Shown here piece by piece: positions 27,335 to 36,037 of a stretch of DNA of 40,617 nucleotides. Source of the stretch: an uncultured Paenibacillaceae bacterium (GTDB lineage: Bacteria > Bacillota > Bacilli > Paenibacillales > DA-C8); contig CALGAO010000034.1 in assembly GCA_937957685.1 (NCBI GenBank), positions 1 to 40,617 of the forward strand, read 5' to 3'. Within the stretch, counting starts at the first letter, position 1. Each line of letters starts with the position of its first letter. Below the pieces are notes generated by a model that saw only the letters and a list, made by a program, of their open reading frames with translations, searched no databases and was not told the origin of the DNA. The position numbers and the translations under genes were made by a program.

Positions 27335-30300
27335 TCAGCCTGCGATCAAACGTTGCAGCGCCTGCAGGCGCTCCTCATCATGCTCCGGCGAATCGTTCGA
27401 CTCGAAAGCCGCAAGCATGCCTTCCGCATAACGGGTGGCCTCACCCTCCAGATGCGCGGCAAGGGCAGCGATCGCCTCCCGGAAGGCCCCTCGGTAATGC
27501 TCGATGAATGCTTCCTGGCTGGACTGGGCAAGCCGCCTGATGCGCTCCTGCAGCATCGACTCCAGCTCGTTCCTGAGCTCAGCCTTGCCTCCCTGCTCGA
27601 AGAATTGGCGATTGTTGCGATAGGCGCCTCTGACCGCCTTCCATTCTCCCTGCTCCTCCGCAAGCTCCGCCTCGCAGTTCGGCGCCGTCCACTCCGGCAG
27701 GCTCCGTTCAGCAGCCGTGAAGCCCTGCAGCGATGCGCTGATCTGCCTGGCGCTGTCCTCCTCGATGCCCTTGAGCAGGCGATTCATGAAGGTCTCGATG
27801 CGAAGCGTGGTCGCCCTGAGCTCCTGGCTGAAGTCAAAGGCCAGATATTGCAGCAACTCCCTGTAGGCGATCGACAGTTTGTCCTTCTCACCGAGGCCCG
27901 CCTCTGCAAATGTGGACGGATTAAACGCCAGGTTGTACAGCTCGCCGTAGCGGAAGGTGACGCGCTGCGCCGCATAATAGATAAGCTCCTGGATCTCCTT
28001 GACCAGGTCCTCCATGCGCCGCGTCTCGCCAAGAGTCGCCAGCATGCTCCTGGCTGCCGCCAGTCCCTCGATCATCCGCTTCGCCTGCGCCTTACGGTCG
28101 CTTCTTGCTTCCCGCATCGTGCGGATCCATTCCGCCAGCGCCTCGCTGCTGCGCACGAGCTCCTGCTCGCCGCTGCGTATGCTCATCTCGGCCAGCTCTT
28201 CCTGCACGAAGCGGTAGAACTCCGACTCGAACCTGCGCATGCCGGATCGCTCGTAGCCCTCGGCATCTCCCGCCGTCAGGCTCTCGCTGGCGCGCAGGCT
28301 GGATACCGGATAGATGCGCGGCTCGCGAATGCCGAAGGTGGCCAGATTGCTGCGCACGTGCTCGACCACCTCGGCCAGCTCCTCCTCGCTTGAGGCCAGG
28401 TCCGCCGCATTGACGATGAAGAACATCTTGTTCAGCGCGAACGTATCCTTCACCCGCCCGAGCTGCAGCAGAAACTCCCTGTCGGCATGGGAGAACGCAT
28501 GGTTGTAATAGGTCACGAACAGGATGGCATCGGCATTTTTGATATAGTTGAAGGCCACGCCGGTATGGCGGGCATTGATCGAGTCCGCTCCCGGCGTATC
28601 GACCAGGATCATGCCCTGTTCCGCAAAGGCGCTGTCGATATACAGATCCACCGATTCGAGGAAGCAGGCATGGGACTCATCCGCCACCGCCTGGCGGTAA
28701 ATCTCCGTATCCACCCGCTCAGCGGTGCCAAGCTTCGGCCCATATCGTTCCCAGCCCTTGCGCACGGCATTCAGGAACGCGACATGCACCTTGGCGCCCG
28801 GCGCCGCCTTGCTCATATCCGCTCGCTCGATCGCCTGGATCAGTTCCTCATCCGCCGCCGGCACTTTGGCCTGCAGCTTGTCGAGCGACAAACGGATATC
28901 GGCCGCCATCGCGGCGGGCGATTTGTAATACAGTCTCGCATAGCCGCCCGGATTGTCGCTGGATGGCGGCAGCACGGAATTGATCGCCGCGGTCGTCGGA
29001 TTCGGGGACACGGGCAGAACCCTCGTATGCAGCAAGGCGTTGGCGAAGGAAGACTTCCCTGCGCTGAAGGCGCCGAACAGGGCGATCGTGTACCGGTTCT
29101 GCTCCAGCCGCTCCGACTTCTCCCTTAGCGTGCGGGCGAAGCTGTCGAAGATCGGCAGACCGTCCAGCAGCTCGCTGGCCTGACGCAAGCGAGCCGCAGC
29201 GGCGCGCAGCTTCGCCTGGGCGCCCTGCGAGATATGCCATCCGCCAGCGAAAGCGCCTGCCTCCCTTCTGTCCGGCTGCACGCTGACCGCCGCTGCCGGC
29301 GGCTGCTGCTCCGCCTGTTGCCGGCGGCTCAGGCGCACCTGCCTCAGCTCCACATTCAGTTTGCCGTGCAGCTCATTTAACGACGGCAAGATTCCGCGCG
29401 CAAGCATGTCGCCGAACGAGCTCCGCAGTTCGTCGACGTAGCGCTGCATCTCTTCATCCAACTGGCGGAGCGCGCCGCGCGCCTCCGCGCGCTTCTGCGC
29501 CTCGGTCAGTCGGCCCTTCAGGCTGCGCCTTCTTTCCTCATAGATCGGACGAAGGATCTCCTGCAGCCGCTCCAGAACCTCCCACAGCTTCTTGCGATAG
29601 CGTTGCCTGATCTCCTCGGCGACAGTCCTGGCATATTGCAGCGTATAGGAGTCATCGAAATGCCCGCCCGGGATCACCAGACCTTCCAGCAGGTCCTCCT
29701 CGATCGGGACATGCAGGCCGTCCAGCAGGTTGGCCGCAGCCTCAGCCGCTTCCCCCTGAAGCGCCCAGCCTTCGATCAGCTGCTTCACATAATCCGTGAC
29801 GTGCCAGCGCACATGCGCATCGGCCTGCCTCTCGACCTCCTCGCGCCATGCCTTGCGTCTCTGCTCCCGCTCCGCCTGCGTCTTGCGCTCGCTGAACAGG
29901 AATCCGACGCGGAAGCCCGCCTTCTTCGTCTCCAGATATTGCTGGGCGATATCGCGCGAAGGTGCCGGGATCACGTTGGCATTGTTCAGGATCTTCGCCA
30001 GTTCCTGTCTGGCAGGTTCGGCAAGTTGCGCATACGCCTCATCCAACGCCCGCAGCTCCTGCTCCAGCTGCCCGGGGGACGACTCGTCCGCCGCTTCATC
30101 GGACGATTCCGCTTGGTCTGCCTGCGCCTGGCTCGTCTGCTCCAGACGTTCGCGCAGCTCCTTCTGCTGCTCCCTGAGCCATTCCTCATGCTCCCGGATC
30201 AGCTGCAGCGCCGCCTGCAGCACGCCTCCGGTCAGCATGGTATGACTCTCGCCGATCAGCCTCTCGATGAGCTTGATCAGCAGATCCCACTCGTTGTTCG

Positions 30301-31021
30301 CATCCTCCGGCTTCTTGACGGAGACGAACATGACAGCCTGCGGCGTGAGCTTCCAGTCTTCCAGCGCTTCGTAGACGCGGTCGCGGAAGGAAGCGAAGCT
30401 GAGCTCCTCCGCCCGGTGCTTGTCGATCTGGTTGACGATCAGATAGAGCGGCTTGCCGAATTCCGACAATTTGCGAATATAGTGAAAATTCATCTCGGAC
30501 AGAACATGGTTGTAATCCATGACATAGAAGATCGCATCCGCCATATGCAGCGCGTCCTCCGTCGCCTTGCGGTGAGCATCGTCCGTCGAGTCCACCCCCG
30601 GCGTGTCCAGCAGACGGGCTGCGTCCCTGAGGAGCGGCACCGGATAGCGGATGTGGACCCGCCTGATCTCCAATCCATCGCGGCACGCCTCATCCAGTTC
30701 AGCCAGCGTGACATGCTTCTCGCCGATTCCCGCCTGCTCCACGACCACATCCTCGTCCCCGTTCTCGATCAGCACCACGTTGGCGCTCGTCGGGATCGGG
30801 CTGGAGGGTAGGATCGAAGAACCGCACAGCCGGTTGATGAGGCTCGATTTGCCCGCGGAGAAATGGCCGCAGAACGTAAAGTCCGCCTTGCGGCGCTCCA
30901 GCTTGCGCAGCAGATCTCCGATCTTCTCCGCCCTCTCCGCATCGCCCTTCCCAGCCATCGTGACTCGCATCTGAGACAATTGATTCATCAATTCTTGCGC
31001 GATCTCCATGACGCTCTCCAT
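27335..31021 (-). CDS. dynA: Tandem dynamin-family GTPase (DynA/YpbR type)
   Basis: A 1228-residue bacterial dynamin made of two fused dynamin units, as in B. subtilis DynA, which tethers and fuses membranes and supports membrane repair. The first GTPase has its P-loop GHFSAGKSS at 52-60, LLDTPGVDS and NQIDK. The second has GAFSAGKSS near residue 650, LVDTPGADS and VNAADL. Both P-loops are intact. Long helical stalk regions follow each GTPase. The frame is open to ATG 31132, but its first 37 codons overlap the terminator hairpin of the upstream ABC genes. AGGGGTAAC before the ATG at 31021 makes that the likely start; ATG 31006 (after GGAG at 6 nt) is an alternative. Confidence 0.92.
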   Translation of the reverse strand: MESVMEIAQELMNQLSQMRVTMAGKGDAERAEKIGDLLRKLERRKADFTFCGHFSAGKSSLINRLCGSSILPSSPIPTSANVVLIENGDEDVVVEQAGIGEKHVTLAELDEACRDGLEIRRVHIRYPVPLLRDAARLLDTPGVDSTDDAHRKATEDALHMADAIFYVMDYNHVLSEMNFHYIRKLSEFGKPLYLIVNQIDKHRAEELSFASFRDRVYEALEDWKLTPQAVMFVSVKKPEDANNEWDLLIKLIERLIGESHTMLTGGVLQAALQLIREHEEWLREQQKELRERLEQTSQAQADQAESSDEAADESSPGQLEQELRALDEAYAQLAEPARQELAKILNNANVIPAPSRDIAQQYLETKKAGFRVGFLFSERKTQAEREQRRKAWREEVERQADAHVRWHVTDYVKQLIEGWALQGEAAEAAANLLDGLHVPIEEDLLEGLVIPGGHFDDSYTLQYARTVAEEIRQRYRKKLWEVLERLQEILRPIYEERRRSLKGRLTEAQKRAEARGALRQLDEEMQRYVDELRSSFGDMLARGILPSLNELHGKLNVELRQVRLSRRQQAEQQPPAAAVSVQPDRREAGAFAGGWHISQGAQAKLRAAAARLRQASELLDGLPIFDSFARTLREKSERLEQNRYTIALFGAFSAGKSSFANALLHTRVLPVSPNPTTAAINSVLPPSSDNPGGYARLYYKSPAAMAADIRLSLDKLQAKVPAADEELIQAIERADMSKAAPGAKVHVAFLNAVRKGWERYGPKLGTAERVDTEIYRQAVADESHACFLESVDLYIDSAFAEQGMILVDTPGADSINARHTGVAFNYIKNADAILFVTYYNHAFSHADREFLLQLGRVKDTFALNKMFFIVNAADLASSEEELAEVVEHVRSNLATFGIREPRIYPVSSLRASESLTAGDAEGYERSGMRRFESEFYRFVQEELAEMSIRSGEQELVRSSEALAEWIRTMREARSDRKAQAKRMIEGLAAARSMLATLGETRRMEDLVKEIQELIYYAAQRVTFRYGELYNLAFNPSTFAEAGLGEKDKLSIAYRELLQYLAFDFSQELRATTLRIETFMNRLLKGIEEDSARQISASLQGFTAAERSLPEWTAPNCEAELAEEQGEWKAVRGAYRNNRQFFEQGGKAELRNELESMLQERIRRLAQSSQEAFIEHYRGAFREAIAALAAHLEGEATRYAEGMLAAFESNDSPEHDEERLQALQRLIAG

Positions 31022-31099
31022 CTGCTTGTTACCCCTACCCTGCCTGTTTAGTTTATATTTTGTCACGCGACCCATCGGTCGCATGGGTTCATCAACAAC

Positions 31100-31150
31100 A
31101 GAAAACCGATGATCATCCTGCGCATCCCGCACAGAAGATCACCGGTTTCT
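31100..31150 (-). terminator. Hairpin terminator after the ABC transporter pair
   Basis: On the minus strand AGAAACCGGTGATC (31137-31150) pairs with GATCATCGGTTTTCT (31100-31114), with one bulge and one wobble, around an inner GTGC/GCGC stem. The end of the stem is T-rich. It overlaps the upstream extension of the dynamin frame. Confidence 0.7.
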
Positions 31151-31164
31151 AGTGTAGCATATTT

Positions 31165-33006
31165 TCACACAACGTTGACATCCAAAAATTCATATTGCGC
31201 CTCGATCAGCGCCTTGTAGGTGCCGCCCTTGCGCATCAGTTCGTCGTGGTTGCCCTGCTCGATGATGTGGCCATGGTCGAGGACGATGATGTTGTCCGCA
31301 TGGCGGATCGTCGACAGGCGGTGCGCGATCATGATCGAGGTGCGGCCGCTGAGCAGGGTCCTCAGAGCCTCCTGGATCTTCACTTCCGTCTCGGTGTCGA
31401 TGCTCGCCGTCGCTTCGTCCAGGATCAGGATCTTCGGATCCGCCAGGAGCGCCCGCGCGAAGGACAGCAGCTGCCGCTGACCCATCGACAGGACATTGCC
31501 GCGCTCCTCCACCTGCGTATCATACCCCTGCGGCAGCTTGACGATGAAGTCATGCGCGTGAACCGCGCGCGCCGCCATCTCGACCTCCGCATCCGTGGCG
31601 TCCGGGCGTCCGAAACGGATGTTGTCGCGGATCGTGCCGGAGAAGATGAACGTATCCTGCAGCACGATGCTGATCTGCGAGCGGAGGCTGGACAGCGTCA
31701 CATCGCGGATGTCGCGGCCGTCGACGAGGATGCGTCCGCCCGAGACGTCGTAGAAGCGGCTCAGCGCGTTGATGATGCTCGTCTTGCCCGAGCCCGTATG
31801 GCCCACGAGCGCCACGGCCTGCCCCGGCTTGATCTCGAAGCTGATGCCACTCAGGGCATTACGGGTATGGTCATAGGTGAAGGTGACGTTGTCGAAGACC
31901 ACATGCCCCTTGATCGGCGGCAGCTCTTCGGCATCGCTCTTCTCCTTCACGTCCGGACGCTCGTCGATGAACTCGAAGATCCGTTCGGAGGAGGCCATGG
32001 CGATCAGCAGCTGCGAATACATCTGTCCGAGCCGGTTGATCGGCTCCCAGAAGTTGCCGATGTAGTTGGCGAACATGACCAGCGTGCCGACCGTCATCGC
32101 TTCGTTCTGGGCGAGATAGGAACCGTACAGGAACAGGATCAGGATGCCGATCGCCGAAGTGACCTCGATGATCGGACCGAAGGACTGGTTGAGCGCCGAT
32201 GCGCGGTTCCACGAGCGGAGGTTGCGCATATTCATCTGATCGAAGTAGGCGATGTTCTCCAGCTCCTGCGTGTACGCCTGGGTGACCTTGATGCCCTGGA
32301 TGCTTTCGTTCAGATGGGAGTTGATGCGCGACTGGTTCATCCGCACATCCTGCCAGGCGCGACGGATCTTCTTGCGCAGCTTCGTCGAGACGAAGAACAT
32401 GATCGGGACGGTGATCATCACCGCGAACCCGAGCTTGAAGTTGATGACGAGCAGGATGATGACGATGCCCATCAGCTGCAGCATGTCGATGATCAGGTTG
32501 ACGATGCCGCTCGTGAACAGCTCCTGCAGCGAGTTGATGTCATTGGTTACCCGGACGAGCACCGAACCGGCGGGACGCTGGTCGAAGAAGCGAAACGACA
32601 GGTTCTGGATGTGCTTGAACAGGGCGGCGCGCAGGTCGAAGATGACCTTCTGGCCGATGATGTTCATGTGACGGATCCGGTATTTGTTCATGACGAGCTG
32701 GATGCAGAACATCACAAGGATGATGGCGGACATCGTCATGAGCAGCCGGGCGTCCTTGCCCTTGATTGCGGAGTCGATCGTATAGCCGATCAGGAACGGG
32801 ATCGAGACCTTCGTGATCGTGCCGACGATGGTCGCCAGGATCACCGGGATCAGCTTGATCCTGTACGGCTGGATGTATTGCAGCAGCCGGCTCATCTGCT
32901 TCCAGTTGAACGGCTTCTCGATGGCGTTGTCATCCTGGTAGACGAATCTTTCCTGCCGTCCGGCGCCGGTTGCCTTGACCGTATCTTGCGCGGCCTGCTT
33001 ACCCAT
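31165..33006 (-). CDS. ABC exporter half-transporter (membrane + ATPase), subunit 2
   Basis: A 613-residue half-transporter: six membrane helices (about 45-330), then an ATPase domain with Walker A GHTGSGKTS near 401, a signature that reads LSMGQ instead of LSGGQ, and Walker B ILILDEAT with the catalytic Glu intact. It resembles the YfiC/YheH group of multidrug or lipid exporters and will form a heterodimer with the gene upstream. The frame opens with TTG at 33012, but GGGGG with an 8-nt gap fits the ATG at 33006. That ATG overlaps the end of the upstream gene by 8 bp, which implies translational coupling. The substrate is unknown. Confidence 0.92.
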   Translation of the reverse strand: MGKQAAQDTVKATGAGRQERFVYQDDNAIEKPFNWKQMSRLLQYIQPYRIKLIPVILATIVGTITKVSIPFLIGYTIDSAIKGKDARLLMTMSAIILVMFCIQLVMNKYRIRHMNIIGQKVIFDLRAALFKHIQNLSFRFFDQRPAGSVLVRVTNDINSLQELFTSGIVNLIIDMLQLMGIVIILLVINFKLGFAVMITVPIMFFVSTKLRKKIRRAWQDVRMNQSRINSHLNESIQGIKVTQAYTQELENIAYFDQMNMRNLRSWNRASALNQSFGPIIEVTSAIGILILFLYGSYLAQNEAMTVGTLVMFANYIGNFWEPINRLGQMYSQLLIAMASSERIFEFIDERPDVKEKSDAEELPPIKGHVVFDNVTFTYDHTRNALSGISFEIKPGQAVALVGHTGSGKTSIINALSRFYDVSGGRILVDGRDIRDVTLSSLRSQISIVLQDTFIFSGTIRDNIRFGRPDATDAEVEMAARAVHAHDFIVKLPQGYDTQVEERGNVLSMGQRQLLSFARALLADPKILILDEATASIDTETEVKIQEALRTLLSGRTSIMIAHRLSTIRHADNIIVLDHGHIIEQGNHDELMRKGGTYKALIEAQYEFLDVNVV

Positions 33007-34765
33007 TGACAACGCCCCCTTTCTTCCCGTAGCGAATCTCTTCCGGCAGGTCCGAGAACTGGATATCGTAGGTGTCCCGGTAATGTCCCGGCACCTGGAT
33101 CAGCTCCTCGTGGGTGCCGCGCTGCACGATCTCGCCGTGGTCGAGGACGAGGATCTCATCCGCGTGCTTGAGCGAGGAGATGCGGTGCGCGATGATGAAC
33201 GTCGTCCTGCCCTTCATCGCGTTCTGCAGCGCTTGCTGGATCTCATGCTCCGTTCTCATGTCGACCGCGCTGGTCGAGTCGTCGAACACGATGATCTTCG
33301 GATCCACCACCAGCGCCCGGGCGATCGCGATGCGCTGCTTCTGCCCTCCGGACAGTCCGAGACCGCGTTCGCCAACGATCGTATCGTAGCCCTGCGGAAG
33401 CTCCATGATGAAGTCGTGCGCGCAGGCGATCCTGGCCGCCCGTTCGATGTCCTCCATCGTCGCATCGCTGCGACCGTATGCGATGTTGTTGCGGATGGAC
33501 GAGGAGAACAGGAACGTCTCCTGGAACACGAAGCCGATTCTCTCGCGCACGCTCTGCGGCGTGTACTCGCGAATATCGCGGCCATCCAGCAGGATCTGGC
33601 CGGACTTCACGTCGTACGCCCGCATCAGCAGCTGAACGAGCGTCGACTTGCCGGCCCCGGTGCCGCCGAGGATGCCGATCACGGAGCCCGGCTTCGCATG
33701 GAACGAGATGTTCTTGAGCGCCGGCTCGCTGTCCGGATATTTGAAGGTGACATTGCGGAACTCCACCTCGCCGCGGAAGGTCTTCGGATCCAGCTCGATC
33801 GCATGCTCGGCTGCCTTGATGTGGATCGGATGATGGGTGATCTCCTTGATCCGTTCGACGGAGGCCTTCGCCTGCGTATAGACGTTGATATGGTAGCCCA
33901 GGCCCCAGAGCGGTCCGATGATGTACCAGATCAGCGAGGAGAATGTCACCAGCTGACCGAGCCGGATCGTATCGTTGATGACGAACCAGCCGCCGACGAG
34001 CACGAGGATGACGACGCACAGATTCGCCAGGAACTCCATGACCGGGAAGAAGCGAGCCCACAGTCCGGATGCGTGGATGTTCCTGTCCTGATAATCTTCG
34101 TTAACGTTAACGAACTTGTTCACCTCAAAGGGTTCCCTGGCAAATGACTTCACCGTCCGCACCCCGGCGATATTCTCCTGCACCGCCGTGTTCAGCTTGC
34201 CCATCGAGATGCGGATCGCGCGGAAGGCCGGGTGAATCTGACGTTCGAAATGCAGCGCCCTCAGCACCAGGAACGGCATGGGGATGAGGGCGATGAGCAT
34301 CAGCCGCCAATCGATGACGGCCATGGCGATCATGCCGATGCCAACCATGATGAACACGTTCAGGAATTGCGCGAAGCCGAAGGCCATAAACCCGCGAATC
34401 CCGTCGAGATCACCGGTGAGGCGCGACATCAGATCGCCGGTCTTCGCCCGGTCATAGTACTGGAAGGATAAGTACTGCAGTTTCTTGTACAGCGTGTTGC
34501 GCATGTTGTAGGCGATCAGGTTGCCGAATCTCGTACCGGTGAAGCCGTGGCAATACTGAATCGCCGCCTTCGCCACGATGAACACGACAACCAGCAGGGC
34601 GAGGTGTGGAACGCGATCAAAATTGGCCGTATCGATATCGTCGATGAGGCGTCCCAACAGAAACGGATAAGCGACTCCCAGCCCGGTCGCGATCACCAGG
34701 AAGAAGATTGACCAGTAGAGCCACCATCGGTGTTTCCAATAATACTCCTTGAGATCGTTGAACAC
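32999..34765 (-). CDS. ABC exporter half-transporter (membrane + ATPase), subunit 1 with degenerate Walker B
   Basis: A 588-residue half-transporter: six membrane helices, then an ATPase with Walker A GGTGAGKST near 365, a normal LSGGQKQ signature near 467, and Walker B IIVFDDSTSAVD in which the usual catalytic Glu is Asp. With the LSMGQ signature of its partner this builds one degenerate and one active ATP site, as in BmrCD and TM287/288. The longest frame starts at ATG 34822, but AGAGGGG 5 nt before the GTG at 34765, and family members beginning MF..L, favour that start. It resembles YheI/BmrC and YfiB. A short leader-like frame precedes it at 34804-34899. Confidence 0.92.
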   Translation of the reverse strand: MFNDLKEYYWKHRWWLYWSIFFLVIATGLGVAYPFLLGRLIDDIDTANFDRVPHLALLVVVFIVAKAAIQYCHGFTGTRFGNLIAYNMRNTLYKKLQYLSFQYYDRAKTGDLMSRLTGDLDGIRGFMAFGFAQFLNVFIMVGIGMIAMAVIDWRLMLIALIPMPFLVLRALHFERQIHPAFRAIRISMGKLNTAVQENIAGVRTVKSFAREPFEVNKFVNVNEDYQDRNIHASGLWARFFPVMEFLANLCVVILVLVGGWFVINDTIRLGQLVTFSSLIWYIIGPLWGLGYHINVYTQAKASVERIKEITHHPIHIKAAEHAIELDPKTFRGEVEFRNVTFKYPDSEPALKNISFHAKPGSVIGILGGTGAGKSTLVQLLMRAYDVKSGQILLDGRDIREYTPQSVRERIGFVFQETFLFSSSIRNNIAYGRSDATMEDIERAARIACAHDFIMELPQGYDTIVGERGLGLSGGQKQRIAIARALVVDPKIIVFDDSTSAVDMRTEHEIQQALQNAMKGRTTFIIAHRISSLKHADEILVLDHGEIVQRGTHEELIQVPGHYRDTYDIQFSDLPEEIRYGKKGGVVNG

Positions 34766-34803
34766 ATTAGCCCCTCTTCCCTCGAATATGTTATTTGGCA
34801 ATC

Positions 34804-34899
34804 TTAACATCGCTCCGAGCATCCATCAATACCGAAAATGAACCCGAAAGTGCTGTAAATTTGGATATCATCAGAAAACCTTCGCGCACCTTGTTGCAT
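34804..34899 (-). CDS. Possible 31-residue leader ORF before the ABC exporter genes
   Basis: ATG at 34899 to TAA at 34804, preceded by AGGATTATTGATC (AGGA about 9 nt upstream). It encodes a 31-residue peptide beginning MQQGARRFSDDIQ and ends 38 bp before the exporter GTG. In B. subtilis, bmrCD is preceded by a translated leader, BmrB, that controls attenuation. The position here invites the same idea, but I see no clear terminator/antiterminator pair between leader and gene. Confidence 0.25.
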   Translation of the reverse strand: MQQGARRFSDDIQIYSTFGFIFGIDGCSERC

Positions 34900-34977
34900 G
34901 ATCAATAATCCTGCAAATCCCTCAATTTTCTTCACACAATTGTCACTTTTGCAGGATCCATCCAGCCGAATGACTGG

Positions 34978-35023
34978 AAAAAACGAAGCCCCTTTTCCCG
35001 GCTGCCTGCCAGGGAAAGGGGCT
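34978..35023 (-). terminator. Intrinsic terminator ending the amidase-SLH-nth run
   Basis: On the minus strand AGCCCCTTTCCC (35012-35023) pairs with GGGAAAAGGGGCT (34987-34999), with one bulge, followed by TCGTTTTTT (34978-34986). Confidence 0.9.
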
Positions 35024-35038
35024 CTCGCCTGCTTCACG

Positions 35039-35311
35039 TTATTGGACATAGGTGTCTCCATCCGGCAAGAGGATCTCGAACAGCTCGCCGCGCTGCAGAA
35101 TCGTGATGTCATCGTCCTTCATGACCACGACATCGCGCCTGGAACGCATTCGTTTCAGATAATCGCTGGGAACCTCTCCGGATTCGCTGACCACCACTCC
35201 CTCGATGACGGTCTCCTCGTCTTCCTCCAGACTCGTCTGCCGAATCTTCTCATAGATATCGGAGAACACATCGAATCGGTCCGTATAAACGGATATGCAC
35301 TTCATGAACAT
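35039..35311 (-). CDS. Conserved hypothetical protein, 90 residues
   Basis: A small acidic soluble protein that I recognise only as a recurring Paenibacillaceae hypothetical. It begins MFMKCISVYTDRFDVFSDIY, has an acidic stretch LEEDEE and ends with two likely strands, DVVVMKDDDITILQ and LFEILLP. No known motif or catalytic residue is visible. The ATG at 35311 follows AGGAG with a 7-nt gap; a second ATG at 35305 is also usable. It starts 25 bp after the endonuclease III stop and is followed by a strong terminator, so it is the last gene of that run. Confidence 0.75.
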   Translation of the reverse strand: MFMKCISVYTDRFDVFSDIYEKIRQTSLEEDEETVIEGVVVSESGEVPSDYLKRMRSRRDVVVMKDDDITILQRGELFEILLPDGDTYVQ

Positions 35312-35336
35312 CCCACCTCTCCTGTTGGATGCGCGG

Positions 35337-36020
35337 TTATTCCTTCTTGCGTCTGGTAGTAGCTTGCCTAGGAGGCTGGGATTTCATGCGCTTCTTCCCA
35401 TAATTGCACACGTCGATCAGCGGACATACCTCGCACTGAGGTTGCTGCGCCTTGCAGTGATAGCGGCCGAAGAAGATGAGGCGATGATGGGTGATCGTCC
35501 ATTCATCGCGCGGCACCTTGCGCATGAGCTTCCGCTCGACCTCAAGCACCGAATCTTCCTCGGCAGCAAGGCCCAGTCGCTTCGAGACGCGCTCCACATG
35601 CGTATCGACCGCGATCGCCGGGACGCCAAAAGCGTTGGACACGACGACATTGGCCGTTTTCCTGCCCACTCCGGGGAGCTCGACCAACTGCTCATGCTGC
35701 TGCGGCACCTGGCCATTGTATTTGTCGATCAGGATCTGACACAGGCGCTGGATGTTCCTGGCCTTGTTCCGATACAGACCGATGCGGCGGATGTCCTGCT
35801 CCAGCTCCTCGAGCGGAACGGCGAGATAGTCCTCGGGACGTTTGTACTTGCGGAACAGGTCAGCCGTAACCTTGTTGACTGTTTCGTCTGTACATTGCGC
35901 GGACAGGAGGACAGCGATCGTCAGCTCGAACGGATTGGAGTGGTTCAACTCACAATGCGCATCCGGGAACATCCGGGCGATCGTGTCCAGGATATGCCGC
36001 ACTTTCTGTTGGTGATTCAT
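35337..36020 (-). CDS. nth: Endonuclease III (base-excision DNA glycosylase/AP lyase)
   Basis: Removes oxidised pyrimidines from DNA and cleaves the abasic site. The 227 residues contain the helix-hairpin-helix LPGVGRKTANVVVSNAFG with the catalytic lysine, the catalytic Asp in VDTHVERVSKRLGL, and the iron-sulfur loop CKAQQPQCEVCPLIDVC, a C-x6-C-x2-C-x5-C pattern. A basic tail (RRKKE) follows. The frame opens with TTG at 36035, but GGAAG 7-8 nt before the ATG at 36020 makes that the start. It lies 17 bp after the SLH protein gene. In many Bacillales nth lies near dnaD, so this placement beside cell-wall genes is different. Confidence 0.95.
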   Translation of the reverse strand: MNHQQKVRHILDTIARMFPDAHCELNHSNPFELTIAVLLSAQCTDETVNKVTADLFRKYKRPEDYLAVPLEELEQDIRRIGLYRNKARNIQRLCQILIDKYNGQVPQQHEQLVELPGVGRKTANVVVSNAFGVPAIAVDTHVERVSKRLGLAAEEDSVLEVERKLMRKVPRDEWTITHHRLIFFGRYHCKAQQPQCEVCPLIDVCNYGKKRMKSQPPRQATTRRKKE

Positions 36021-36037
36021 ATCATGTCTTCCCAATC

